NCBI GenBank assembly: GCA_017425655.1
Contig: JAFPAT010000016.1
Location: forward strand, 1-49,544
DNA from: Rikenellaceae bacterium
Lineage (GTDB): Bacteria > Bacteroidota > Bacteroidia > Bacteroidales > Rikenellaceae
DNA: 49,544 bases
Direction: 5' to 3'
Below are positions 8,247 through 16,898 of this stretch, one piece after another; positions within the stretch are counted from its first letter, which is position 1, and each line of letters starts with the position of its first letter. Under the pieces are notes generated by a model. That model was not told the origin of the DNA. It saw only the letters and a program-made list of their open reading frames with translations, and searched no databases. The translations under genes were made by a program, and so were the position numbers.

Positions 8247-9485
8247 TTAGAAGGTGTGAATCACAACACCCGAACGCAATTTAGGCTCAAACCAAGTGGT
8301 CTTGGGAGGCATAATATTGCCCGTATCGGCGATGTCGATAAGTTGCTTCATCGAAACGGGATAGAGCGCGAAAGCAACCTTCATCTCGCCACTATCAACT
8401 CTACGCTTCAACTCACCCAAACCGCGAATACCGCCTACGAAATCAATACGTTTCGAGGTACGCAGATCCTCAATACCCAAAATCTTATCGAGTACCAGAT
8501 CCGACAGAACGGTAACGTCAAGCACACCGATCGGGTCGTTATCGTCGTATGTACCCTCCTTTGCAGTCAGGCTATACCACTTACCCTCCAAATACATCGA
8601 GAAGTTGTGCAGTGTGTCAGGCTTGTAGATCTCCTCACCTTTGCACTCAACCACAAACGACTCGTTAAGTTTCTCCAACAACTCGTCGGGAGTCAAGCCA
8701 TTCAGATCACGCACGACACGGTTGTAGTCGATGATTGCCAGTTGGTTGTCGGGGAACGTTACTGCCAAGAAATAGCAATACTCCTCCTCGCCCGTATGGT
8801 TCGGATTAGCCTTCATACGCTCCTGACCAACGCGGGCAGCAGCAGCCGTACGATGATGACCATCAGCTACATAAAGTGCGGGAATCGTCGCAAAGATCTC
8901 GGTAATACGGTCATTAACAGCCTTATCCTTGACGGGCCACATATGATGACCAAAGCCGTCAGCAGCAACGAAATCGTATTCAGGCTCCTCATTCTCAACA
9001 ATCGACTTAACGATTGCATCGATCTCCTCATTTGCGGGATAAGCGAAGAATACAGGTTCGATATTCGCGCTCTGGTTATTGACGTGAATCATACGATCCT
9101 CCTCCTTATCGGGGCGAGTCAATTCGTGCTTTTTGATTGCACCCGAAAGATAATCTTCGAAGTGGCAGCACATTGCCAAACCATACTGCGTACGACCGTC
9201 CATAGTCTGGGCATAGATGTAATAACGCTCTTCGTCGTCCTGCACCAACCAGCCCTCATCACGCCAACGGCGGAAGTTCTCGACAGCCTTCTCATATACA
9301 GGCTGCGAATGCTCGTCAGCAATGGGATCAAAGTCGATCTCCGGCTTAATAATGTGCAACAACGAACGCTCGGTAGCCTCGGCCTTCGCCTCAACCGAGT
9401 TCAAAACGTCGTAAGGACGCGATGCCACCTCGGCAGCATATTCGCGTGGCGGACGAACCGCCGCAAACGGTTTAATTTTAACCAT
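8247..9485 (-). CDS. DUF1015 family protein, serine-pathway neighbour
   Basis: A 412-residue member of DUF1015 (N-terminus KPFAAVRP, then ASRPYDVLN). The conserved motif DGHHR (about residues 208-212, followed by TAAA) and an upstream KKHExTxxDKEEDR stretch (about 118-131) are visible. The DGHHR motif resembles the nucleotide-binding turn of ParB/Srx-fold enzymes such as archaeal serine kinase SerK (DGHTR). That link is an inference from motif shape, not a demonstrated homology. It lies immediately downstream of serC and serA and upstream of korD, all leftward. No serB phosphatase is in the window. A role in phosphoserine/serine conversion is plausible but unproven. Confidence 0.85.
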   Translation of the reverse strand: MVKIKPFAAVRPPREYAAEVASRPYDVLNSVEAKAEATERSLLHIIKPEIDFDPIADEHSQPVYEKAVENFRRWRDEGWLVQDDEERYYIYAQTMDGRTQYGLAMCCHFEDYLSGAIKKHELTRPDKEEDRMIHVNNQSANIEPVFFAYPANEEIDAIVKSIVENEEPEYDFVAADGFGHHMWPVKDKAVNDRITEIFATIPALYVADGHHRTAAAARVGQERMKANPNHTGEEEYCYFLAVTFPDNQLAIIDYNRVVRDLNGLTPDELLEKLNESFVVECKGEEIYKPDTLHNFSMYLEGKWYSLTAKEGTYDDNDPIGVLDVTVLSDLVLDKILGIEDLRTSKRIDFVGGIRGLGELKRRVDSGEMKVAFALYPVSMKQLIDIADTGNIMPPKTTWFEPKLRSGVVIHTF

Positions 9486-9545
9486 TGTTTTATCTGTTTT
9501 AAGGTTACGAGCAGGTCGAGCCGAAACTCAACCTGCTACGTTTAA

Positions 9546-10559
9546 TTATTTGTTTACTTGGAACTGTACGTCGCCCTTCTCGAAGAAACCGACAATCTGC
9601 GTTGCAGCAGCAACTGCCGCATTGATATTTGCCTCGGCAGTTTCAGCACCCATCTTCTTGGGGGTTGCAAATACACGATTGCCAAACTTCTCCTTCATTT
9701 CCTCTATGCGAACGGGAGCGATATCGGTTACATACTTCAAGTCCGAACGCTCCTCAAAGGCGCGAATCAAACCCTCCTCATCAACCAGCTCTTTGCGAGC
9801 AGTATTCACCAGAACACCGCCAGCAGGCATTAATTTAATAAGGTCGTAGCCAATCATACCCTTTGTTTCGGGCGTTGCAGGCATATGCAACGACACGAAA
9901 TTACTCTCCGAAAACATCTGTTCGAGCGAATCGTCGCGACGCAAATGCTTCGCATACAGACGCACCTTATTGGGATTCGGGCGCGAATAGACGTGAACAT
10001 ACATACCGAAGCCATCAGCTACATCAGCCACGATGCGACCAATTGCGCCATAAGCCACGATACCCAAACGCTTACCACGCAACTCCATACCCGTACCGGG
10101 ATTGAAGCCGTTGCGAGCCATAAATACCATCATTGCAATCGTCAATTCAGCCACGGCATTTGCATTCTGACCGGGGGTATTCATCACAACCACACCACGC
10201 TCGGTTGCTGCCTCCAAATCGACATTGTCGTAGCCTGCACCTGCACGCACAACAATTTTCAGATTTTTAGCTGCTGCAAGCACCTCGGCTGTAACCTTAT
10301 CGCTACGGATAATCAGCGCATCGACATCAGCAACAGCTTCGAGCAGTTGAGCCTTATCGGTATATTTTTCGAGCATTTTCAGTTCGTAGCCGGCCTTCTC
10401 GACAACCTCGCGAATACCATCTACTGCCTTTTTGGCGAACGGCTTTTCGGTCGCCACCAATACTTTCTTTGCCATATTCAATGAATAATAATGAATAACA
10501 GGAAGCACCTCGCCTTGCGGTTGTGGTTTCACAATATTCACATACCAATCGTGCCCCAT
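9546..10559 (-). CDS. serA: D-3-phosphoglycerate dehydrogenase, Bacteroidota type
   Basis: First step of serine synthesis: 3-phosphoglycerate to 3-phosphohydroxypyruvate with NAD+. The core has RAGAGYDNVD, the Rossmann turn LGIVAYGAIGR, and NTARKELVDE with the substrate Arg. The usual catalytic TPHIGA is replaced by TPKKMGA, and there is no C-terminal ACT domain (short-form enzyme). Start choice: ATG 10559 has AAGGAGGA 7 bases upstream and lies 20 bases after serC. The conserved domain begins only at the internal ATG at 10475 (309 residues), giving a 28-residue N-terminal extension if 10559 is used. Either is possible. The gene is operonic with serC and DUF1015. Confidence 0.9.
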   Translation of the reverse strand: MGHDWYVNIVKPQPQGEVLPVIHYYSLNMAKKVLVATEKPFAKKAVDGIREVVEKAGYELKMLEKYTDKAQLLEAVADVDALIIRSDKVTAEVLAAAKNLKIVVRAGAGYDNVDLEAATERGVVVMNTPGQNANAVAELTIAMMVFMARNGFNPGTGMELRGKRLGIVAYGAIGRIVADVADGFGMYVHVYSRPNPNKVRLYAKHLRRDDSLEQMFSESNFVSLHMPATPETKGMIGYDLIKLMPAGGVLVNTARKELVDEEGLIRAFEERSDLKYVTDIAPVRIEEMKEKFGNRVFATPKKMGAETAEANINAAVAAATQIVGFFEKGDVQFQVNK

Positions 10560-10566
10560 AGATGCA

Positions 10567-10574
10567 TCCTCCTT
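10567..10574 (-). promoter_or_regulatory. Strong Shine-Dalgarno sequence upstream of serA frame
   Basis: AAGGAGGA on the minus strand with 7-base spacing to the ATG at 10559. It is the best Shine-Dalgarno match noticed in the window and is the reason for listing the longer serA start. Confidence 0.6.
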
Positions 10575-10579
10575 TTGAT

Positions 10580-11653
10580 TTATTTTACGTGCAATTTCTC
10601 AAACTCCTGCATTGTTGCAACCAGAGCCTCAACACTCTCCTTGGGCAGAGCATTGTAGCACGATGCGCGGAAACCGCCAACCAAGCGATGACCCTTGATA
10701 CCGACCATACCACGCTCCTTGGCAAACTCCATAAATTCGGGAGCCAATGCCTCATATTCGGGATTCATAACGAAGCAGATGTTCATCAATGAGCGATCCT
10801 CCTTCTCGGCAGTACCGCGGAACAGCGGGTTGCGGTCGATCTCGGCGTAGAGCAACTCGGCCTTCTCCTTATTGCGACGATATATCTCCTCAACACCACC
10901 GATGCTCTTGATCCACTTCAAAGTTTCACGAATTACATATACGGGGAATACGGGAGGAGTGTTATACATCGAATTGTTGTTCATATGGCTGCGATAATCA
11001 ACCATCGAAGGAAGTGCGCGCGATACCTTACCTACGATATCCTCGCGAATGATTGCAAAGGTTGCACCTGCGGGGCCGAGATTCTTCTGTGCGCCACCAT
11101 AGATCATAGCATACTTGGTAACATCAACGGGACGGCTCAAAATATCCGAGCTCATATCGGCAATAAGATTAACGGGACTGTCAATATCGGTGTGATACTC
11201 CGTACCGTAGATCGTATTGTTGGTAGTGATATGCAGATAGTCCAAATCAGCGGGGATCTCTACATTTTTGGGAATATAGGTAAAGTTACGATCCTCCGAC
11301 GAAGCCAGAACTGCAACCTCGCCAAAGTTCTTTGCCTCCTTAATAGCCTTCTTCGACCAAACGCCCGTATTGATATAACCGGCCTTTGTTTCGAGCAGGT
11401 TGTAGGGAATATGGAAGAACTGCGTTGAAGCACCGCCACCAACGAAAATAACCTTGTAATTTTCTGGGATATTCATCAACTCACGGAACAATGCAACCGC
11501 ATCATCCATCACTGCATCGAACTCTTTACTACGATGAGAGATTTCAAGAATCGACAAACCAAGTCCGTCAAAATCCAAAACTGCGGCAGCTGCCTTTTCG
11601 ATTACTTCGCGGGGCAGGATCGATGGTCCTGCATTAAAATTGTGCTTTTTCAT
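10580..11653 (-). CDS. serC: Phosphoserine aminotransferase
   Basis: A PLP enzyme of 357 residues that converts 3-phosphohydroxypyruvate + glutamate to phosphoserine + 2-oxoglutarate (also used in pyridoxal phosphate synthesis). The N-terminus is the family's [11 protein letters not shown]. The PLP lysine lies in [11 protein letters not shown], and the C-terminal [13 protein letters not shown] segment is typical. The start at 11653 was chosen because homologues begin just before HNFNAGP; the frame extends 7 codons further upstream. It is first in the leftward cluster serC-serA-DUF1015-kor. Its by-product 2-oxoglutarate is the substrate of the co-directional Kor complex. Confidence 0.96.
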   Translation of the reverse strand: MKKHNFNAGPSILPREVIEKAAAAVLDFDGLGLSILEISHRSKEFDAVMDDAVALFRELMNIPENYKVIFVGGGASTQFFHIPYNLLETKAGYINTGVWSKKAIKEAKNFGEVAVLASSEDRNFTYIPKNVEIPADLDYLHITTNNTIYGTEYHTDIDSPVNLIADMSSDILSRPVDVTKYAMIYGGAQKNLGPAGATFAIIREDIVGKVSRALPSMVDYRSHMNNNSMYNTPPVFPVYVIRETLKWIKSIGGVEEIYRRNKEKAELLYAEIDRNPLFRGTAEKEDRSLMNICFVMNPEYEALAPEFMEFAKERGMVGIKGHRLVGGFRASCYNALPKESVEALVATMQEFEKLHVK

Positions 11654-11755
11654 AATGTTTTTATTAGTTTTCAATAGTTTCGTTTAGTATTTTTAGGTTA
11701 TTTCTTTGTTACACTTTCAATCCGTAAGCAAACATTGTTTTGCTTGTGCGACTTA

Positions 11756-11786
11756 CAAATATAGAAATTTATTTCATTACATCCAA
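11756..11786 (-). promoter_or_regulatory. Bacteroidota-type promoter of the serC cluster
   Basis: Minus-strand -7 element TATATTTG (11756-11763) with a TTGG -33-like element (11783-11786) at 19-bp spacing, about 100 bases before serC. It matches the TTTG/TAnnTTTG consensus except for one -33 base. Confidence 0.5.
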
Positions 11787-11839
11787 CAACATTATCAACT
11801 TTTTTATGGTAAATACAGTCTTTTATGAGAATTTTAATG

Positions 11840-11847
11840 TACCTTTG
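11840..11847 (+). promoter_or_regulatory. -7 promoter element for the yicC-gmk operon
   Basis: TACCTTTG matches the Bacteroidota -7 consensus TAnnTTTG, 26 bases before the yicC ATG. No clear TTTG -33 element was found at the usual distance. Confidence 0.5.
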
Positions 11848-11873
11848 CCAACTAGAAAACAGAAACACCAACT

Positions 11874-12755
11874 ATGATAAAATCGATGACCGGATACGGC
11901 AAGGCCGAATCTGCTACTCAAAACAAAAAAATTACGGTCGAAATTCGATCGCTCAACAGCAAACAACTCGATTTGAGCATTAAGCTCCCGGCGATATATC
12001 GCCCGTATGAATATGAGATTCGCAACCAGATTTCACAGTCTGTAAAACGAGGCAAGGTCGATGTATATATCAATGTCGAAACGACTATTGACGAAGGCTC
12101 GGTAAAGATCAATAGCGAACTGTTCAAGATTCACTACAACGCATTGAGCCAAATCTGCAAAGAGAACAATATCGAGCTTTCGCCCGAAACCAACGCCTCG
12201 ATGATTCAGTCGGTTATGCGTCTGCCCGAAGTTGTATCGAACGACACTGCCGACATTACCGAAGATGAGCAGAAAGCTTTGATGGAGGCTGTTGGCGGAG
12301 CTATCGCACAACTCGATTCATTCCGTACGCAGGAGGGCGCAATTTTGATTGCCGATCTGCTGAATCGTGTCGATAAGATCGAATCGCTCAAAGAGGCCGT
12401 TACCCCCTTCGAGAAGGCTCGCACGGAGGCTATCCGCACGAAGATTCTCGAGTCGATCGAGCAGTTGAAGGTCGAGGTCGATAAGAATCGCTTGGAGCAA
12501 GAGATGATTTTCTATATCGAAAAGCTGGATGTTACCGAGGAGAAGGTTCGCCTGACCAATCACTGCAAATATTTCCGCGAAGTAGCAGCAGGCGAGGAGG
12601 CTCCCGGTCGCAAGCTAGGCTTCATCGCACAAGAGATGGGTCGCGAGATCAACACACTCGGTTCAAAGTCGAACGACAGTCAGATGCAGCGTCTTGTCGT
12701 GCAGATGAAAGACGAATTAGAGAAGATCAAGGAACAAGTATTAAACCTGCTCTAA
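11874..12755 (+). CDS. yicC: YicC family endoribonuclease
   Basis: A 293-residue YicC protein. It shows the family N-terminus MIKSMTGYGKAE, the coiled central helices, and the conserved C-terminal block GRKLGFIAQEMGREINTLGSK with the acidic/metal-binding residues. YicC-type proteins are endoribonucleases (RNase YicC in E. coli acts on small RNA RyhB). Its position 14 bases ahead of gmk is the arrangement seen in many bacteria. The function in this lineage is inferred from family. It is first gene of a rightward operon and reads divergently from serC. Confidence 0.93.
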   Translation: MIKSMTGYGKAESATQNKKITVEIRSLNSKQLDLSIKLPAIYRPYEYEIRNQISQSVKRGKVDVYINVETTIDEGSVKINSELFKIHYNALSQICKENNIELSPETNASMIQSVMRLPEVVSNDTADITEDEQKALMEAVGGAIAQLDSFRTQEGAILIADLLNRVDKIESLKEAVTPFEKARTEAIRTKILESIEQLKVEVDKNRLEQEMIFYIEKLDVTEEKVRLTNHCKYFREVAAGEEAPGRKLGFIAQEMGREINTLGSKSNDSQMQRLVVQMKDELEKIKEQVLNLL

Positions 12756-12769
12756 ACATTTCAGCAACA

Positions 12770-13330
12770 ATGGGGAAACTTTTGATATTTTCGGCACCGA
12801 GTGGATCCGGCAAAACAACTATCGTACGCCGTCTGCTTGAACAGTTCTCAAATCTTGAATTTTCAATCTCTGCTACAAGTCGCGCACCTCGCGGCGTAGA
12901 GCAGAATGGAGTAGATTACTACTTTCTTTCGGCTGAAGAGTTCGCCGAGGCTGTTGCAGCAAATAAATTCGTCGAGTGGGAAGAGGTTTATAAAGGTACT
13001 TGCTACGGCACATTGCGCAGCGAAATGGAGCGCATCTGGAGCAAAGGCAACGTCATTCTGTTCGATGTTGATGTAATGGGCGGTATTCGCCTGAAAGAGA
13101 TCTTCGGTAATGATGCAATGTCGATCTTCGTTATGCCCCCCTCGATCGAGGAGTTACGCCGCCGCTTGGAGGGTCGCGGAACCGATGCTCCGGAGGTGAT
13201 CGAAAAGCGTATTGCAAAGGCTGCATTCGAGCTGACAAAAGCTCCGCAGTTCGATAAGCAGGTAGTAAATGACAACCTCGAAGTTGCCGTTGCCGAAGTT
13301 GCCGAAATCGTCAAGAACTTTATCGCATAG
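12770..13330 (+). CDS. gmk: Guanylate kinase
   Basis: A 186-residue kinase that phosphorylates GMP to GDP with ATP, feeding GTP and (p)ppGpp pools. It has the P-loop SAPSGSGKTT (about residues 8-17), the GMP-binding segment SATSRAPRGVEQNGVDYYF, and the lid region with RRLEGRGTD. Length is normal for the family. The next start lies 8 bases downstream. Confidence 0.97.
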   Translation: MGKLLIFSAPSGSGKTTIVRRLLEQFSNLEFSISATSRAPRGVEQNGVDYYFLSAEEFAEAVAANKFVEWEEVYKGTCYGTLRSEMERIWSKGNVILFDVDVMGGIRLKEIFGNDAMSIFVMPPSIEELRRRLEGRGTDAPEVIEKRIAKAAFELTKAPQFDKQVVNDNLEVAVAEVAEIVKNFIA

Positions 13331-13338
13331 TACTCGAG

Positions 13339-14148
13339 ATGAAGAAGGTAATGCTCTATTTCGGATCGTTCAACCCGATCCATAAAGGACATATTGCCAT
13401 AGCCGAGTATGCCGTCGAGCGCAATCTGTGCGACGAGGTTATTCTCATTGTTTCGCCCCAGAATCCACACAAATCGGCTCCTGAATTGGCGGCTGAATTT
13501 CAGCGTTTCGAAATGGCCGAAATTGCGTGCGCCGCATCGCGTTTCCCGGAGCAGATAAAGGCTTCGGCTGTCGAATTCGTTCTCGAACGCCCATCATACA
13601 CGGTCAATACACTACGTTATCTGCACGACAATTTCGGGCACGAGATGCAGTTCTCGATCCTTATGGGCGGCGATTTAATCCGCACGCTCGACACGTGGCG
13701 TGAACCAGAATACATCCTCGAAAACTATCCTATATATGTATATCCCCGCAAGGGCGAGCCGATTGATAAGTTTGCCGATCAGGTAACCATTCTCGAAGAT
13801 GCTCCACAACATAACTACTCATCGACAATGGTACGTAAAACCCTACAAACGGGTGGCGATGTACAGTCGATGCTCTGTGAGGGTGTTTTGAGCTATATTC
13901 GCAAAAATAATTTATGGTCGGCTGCCGAATATCGCCAACATCTTGATCAGGCGATCGAAGCAGATCCCGACAATGCTAAATTATATATCGAACGTGGCGA
14001 GTGGCACTATCGCCACAATGAGTGGGGTGCAGCCTTAAACGATTTCCAGCGCGCCACGAAGATTGATCCAGAATGTGAAGCGAAGAATTATATCGATTTG
14101 ATTCAGGAGATTCTCGCATTTAGATACAAGGATATTTACAACCCATAA
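13339..14148 (+). CDS. nadD: Nicotinate-nucleotide adenylyltransferase with C-terminal TPR extension
   Basis: Adenylates nicotinic acid mononucleotide to deamido-NAD+ in NAD synthesis. The N-terminal nucleotidyltransferase domain (about residues 1-190) has GSFNPIHKGH (HxGH nucleotide motif) and the YSSTMVRKTL motif corresponding to ISSTxxR. At 269 residues it exceeds the usual 190-210 by about 70. The extra C-terminus (about 196-269) reads as a degenerate TPR hairpin pair: ADPDNAKLYIERGEWHYRHN, then AALNDFQRATKIDPE, ending FRYKDIYNP. There is no frameshift or stop between the parts. The role of the TPR segment is unknown. Confidence 0.93.
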   Translation: MKKVMLYFGSFNPIHKGHIAIAEYAVERNLCDEVILIVSPQNPHKSAPELAAEFQRFEMAEIACAASRFPEQIKASAVEFVLERPSYTVNTLRYLHDNFGHEMQFSILMGGDLIRTLDTWREPEYILENYPIYVYPRKGEPIDKFADQVTILEDAPQHNYSSTMVRKTLQTGGDVQSMLCEGVLSYIRKNNLWSAAEYRQHLDQAIEADPDNAKLYIERGEWHYRHNEWGAALNDFQRATKIDPECEAKNYIDLIQEILAFRYKDIYNP

Positions 14149-14168
14149 TCACAAACAAAGATTTAGAG

Positions 14169-15149
14169 ATGAAAAAACTCAATATAGCCCTTTTATCGGG
14201 TGGCGACTCATCGGAGCGCGAAATTGCATTGGCAAGCGCAGCGCAGATCGAGCAGGCAATGGACCACTCGAAATATGACATTACCGTAGTCGATATACAA
14301 GGTCGTAATTGGAACCACACAACCGCCGAAGGTGAGGTTATTGCGATCGATAAAAACGACTTTTCGATTACGATTAATGGCGAACACAAAGCATTTGACT
14401 ACGCATTAATCATCATTCACGGCACCCCCGGTGAAGACGGCAAACTGCAAGGCTACCTCGACATTATGGGCGTACCTTACTCATCGTGCGGAATGGCATC
14501 GTCGGTGATTACCTTCGATAAGATCTCGACCAAACGCGCCGTAGCCGGCAAGATTCCTGTTGCACGCGAAATCTTCCTGACCCGCAACGAGAACGTGTCA
14601 GCAGACGAAGTGGTCGAGCAGTTGGGCCTGCCCGTATTTATCAAACCCAACGCAAGCGGTAGCAGCTGCGGCGTTACGAAGGTTTCGAAGAAGGAGGATA
14701 TTGAGGCGGCTATCGCTTACGCACGTAGCGAAAGCGACGACGTTCTGATCGAGGAGATGATTTCAGGTCGCGAAATCGGTTGCGGCTTGATGATTCTTGG
14801 CGAGAAGGAGTATGTTTTCCCCCTGACCGAGATCATTTCAAAAAAGGATTTCTTCGACTACGAGGCCAAATACACAAGCGGTATGTCGGATGAGATTACT
14901 CCTGCTCCCATTGACGAAGAGTCGGCCAAGAAGATTCGCCGTATGGCAGTCGAGGCTTATCGCTTATGTCGTTGCAGCGGAGTAGTGCGCGCCGACTTTA
15001 TTCTCACTCCCGAAGGCACTCCCTATATGGTAGAGATCAACACGATACCGGGTATGAGTGCCGCAAGTATCGTTCCCAAGCAGGCCGCAACGATGGGCAT
15101 GTCGTTGGGCGAAATGTTCGATTTAGTAATTGCTGATTCACTGAAATAA
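14169..15149 (+). CDS. ddl: D-alanine--D-alanine ligase
   Basis: Joins two D-Ala with ATP for the peptidoglycan stem peptide, in the cytoplasm. The 326-residue ATP-grasp protein shows LLSGGDSSEREIALASA at the N-terminus, HGTPGEDGKLQGYLD, the ATP-binding region KPNASGSSCGV, and the C-terminal catalytic block RADFILTPEGTPYMVEINTIPGM. Tyr/Phe specificity residues were not assessed. It lies 20 bases after nadD and overlaps the DUF3109 gene by one base. Confidence 0.96.
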   Translation: MKKLNIALLSGGDSSEREIALASAAQIEQAMDHSKYDITVVDIQGRNWNHTTAEGEVIAIDKNDFSITINGEHKAFDYALIIIHGTPGEDGKLQGYLDIMGVPYSSCGMASSVITFDKISTKRAVAGKIPVAREIFLTRNENVSADEVVEQLGLPVFIKPNASGSSCGVTKVSKKEDIEAAIAYARSESDDVLIEEMISGREIGCGLMILGEKEYVFPLTEIISKKDFFDYEAKYTSGMSDEITPAPIDEESAKKIRRMAVEAYRLCRCSGVVRADFILTPEGTPYMVEINTIPGMSAASIVPKQAATMGMSLGEMFDLVIADSLK

Positions 15150-15733
15150 TGATTGAGATTGACGATAAAATTGTGAGCCTCGATCTGCTGCGCGAGTGTT
15201 TCGTATGCGATCTTGGTAAGTGTCGCGGTATCTGTTGCGTCGATGGCAATGCAGGCGCGCCGCTTGACATCGACGAAGTTGATATTCTCGAAGAGGAGTA
15301 TGAAAATTACAAACCATATATGAAGCCTGAAGGTATTGAGGCCATTGATCAGCAGGGTTTTATGGTTGTGGATAGCGACGGAGATTATTGCACACCGCTG
15401 ATTAACGATGCCGAGTGCGCCTACTCATTCGAGGAGAATGGTGTTACTTTCTGCGCTATTGAGCGTGCCTACCGCGAGGGCAAGTGCTCTTTCTATAAAC
15501 CGATTTCGTGCCACCTCTATCCCATTCGACTTGTCAATTTCTCGAACGGCAGCGTTGGTCTGAATTATCACCGCTGGTCGGTTTGTCGCGATGCGGTGGA
15601 GTGTGGTCGCAAATTGGGGGTCCCCGTTTACAAAGCATTGAAAGAGCCGATCACTCGTCGTTTTGGCGAGGAGTTCTACAAAGCACTCGAAGCAGCCGAA
15701 GAGTACATCAAAGAGTGTGAAAAATCGGAATAA
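15149..15733 (+). CDS. DUF3109 family cysteine-rich protein
   Basis: A 194-residue DUF3109 protein of unknown function. A cysteine cluster near the N-terminus (C17, C20, C25, C29, C30 in CFVCDLGKCRGICC) plus later cysteines (around CAYSF, CAIE, CSFYKPISCHLYPI) resembles YkgJ-type zinc/iron-sulphur-binding proteins, so metal binding is likely. No signal peptide or membrane helix is seen. It overlaps ddl by one base, so it is probably co-translated with it. The family is widespread in Bacteroidota. Confidence 0.85.
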   Translation: MIEIDDKIVSLDLLRECFVCDLGKCRGICCVDGNAGAPLDIDEVDILEEEYENYKPYMKPEGIEAIDQQGFMVVDSDGDYCTPLINDAECAYSFEENGVTFCAIERAYREGKCSFYKPISCHLYPIRLVNFSNGSVGLNYHRWSVCRDAVECGRKLGVPVYKALKEPITRRFGEEFYKALEAAEEYIKECEKSE

Positions 15734-15769
15734 ATACATATATTTGCCAGACTAAAAATTACGAGTAAC

Positions 15770-16828
15770 GTGAAAATAACCAAACTTATTTTACCCATAA
15801 CATTGGCAGTTGCAACATCGGTAACTGCACAAGCACAGGATGTTAGCAAACTCAAAGAGCTAATCCAGCAAGCACAGAGCGAGATCGAGTTGCTCGAAGC
15901 AATGCCTAAAGCAAAGGCGCAACCTGTAAGCTCGGTCAGCACAGGCAACGGAACAATTGCCCTCGACACACTCCCAACCGAGAATGATGCAGTTAAGGTT
16001 GTTCTGTTTAACGATAACTCGTGGCGATATGTTCGTATCCGCACAGCCGAAGATTGGGAGGTGGATACCTACGCAAAGCATTGGGACACTGTCAAGCTCT
16101 TCCCCTACGAAGATGTAAAGTTGGAAAATCTGCCCCAATCGGTGGTTATCAATTTGGTCGATTCGTTAAAAGGATACCACTATCCCTATAAGGGAACTAT
16201 TCGCTCGAAGTTCGGCCCACGTGGTCGTCGCCGTCATCGCGGTATCGATATTCCGCTTAAAACGGGCGATCCGATCTATGCCACATTTAGCGGCAAAGTT
16301 CGCATATCAACCTATAACAAAGGTGGTTATGGCAATCTGGTTGTAATTCGCCACGACAACGGGCTGGAAACTTGGCACGGTCATCTTGACCAGCGCTTGG
16401 TCAAACCCAATGATACGGTTTATGCGGGCCAGATAATCGGTTTAGGTGGTAATACGGGTCGCAGCACAGGTCCGCATCTGCACTACGAAATGCGTTATTT
16501 CGGACAGACATTTGATCCTGAACGTCTGGTAAATTTCGAAACCGGCAACTTACGCCGCGAAACATTCCTACTCAAAAAGGATTACTTCGACATTCACTCG
16601 CGTGCAGGCATTCAAGATTTTGAAGATGAGATTCTTGGCGACGAAGAGATTGCCGAGCAGAAGAAAAAGGAGGAGGCCGCAAAGCAGGTCTATCACAAAA
16701 TCCGTTCGGGCGATACACTCGGAGGCTTGGCGGTCAAGTATGGCACAACGGTTGGTGCTATCTGCCGCCTGAACGGCATCACGACCAAAACCACACTGCG
16801 TATAGGCCGCTCACTGCGCGTGAGATAA
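15770..16828 (+). CDS. Secreted M23 peptidoglycan endopeptidase with C-terminal LysM
   Basis: A 352-residue exported protein. It has a signal peptide (about 1-22, ending AQA), a short coiled coil (about 25-45), and an M23/LytM zinc peptidase domain with HRGID (His and Asp ligands) and WHGHL (HxH) plus GPHLHYEMR. A single LysM domain at the C-terminus (about 308-352, VRSGDTLGGL-like) follows. It should cleave peptide cross-links in the cell wall during growth or division. All zinc ligands are present, so it should be active rather than an EnvC-type activator. It starts with GTG. It is last of the yicC-gmk operon, followed by a strong terminator. Confidence 0.92.
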   Translation: MKITKLILPITLAVATSVTAQAQDVSKLKELIQQAQSEIELLEAMPKAKAQPVSSVSTGNGTIALDTLPTENDAVKVVLFNDNSWRYVRIRTAEDWEVDTYAKHWDTVKLFPYEDVKLENLPQSVVINLVDSLKGYHYPYKGTIRSKFGPRGRRRHRGIDIPLKTGDPIYATFSGKVRISTYNKGGYGNLVVIRHDNGLETWHGHLDQRLVKPNDTVYAGQIIGLGGNTGRSTGPHLHYEMRYFGQTFDPERLVNFETGNLRRETFLLKKDYFDIHSRAGIQDFEDEILGDEEIAEQKKKEEAAKQVYHKIRSGDTLGGLAVKYGTTVGAICRLNGITTKTTLRIGRSLRVR

Positions 16829-16845
16829 GTAATTGTATTTCAATA

Positions 16846-16882
16846 AAAAAATCCCTCGATCGTCGTGGTCGAGGGATTTTTA
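16846..16882. terminator. Bidirectional intrinsic terminator
   Basis: Perfect stem ATCCCTCGA (16851-16859) / TCGAGGGAT (16869-16877), extended by an A-run and a T-run to about 13 bp, between the convergent M23 peptidase and yggS genes. It should work in both directions. Confidence 0.85.
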
Positions 16883-16898
16883 TTTTCTTGCGGAATTA

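Noticed and set aside
8256..9545. 429-codon plus-strand frame opposite DUF1015
   Set aside because: Shadow of the DUF1015 gene; the translation has no recognisable domain and the minus-strand product matches a known family.
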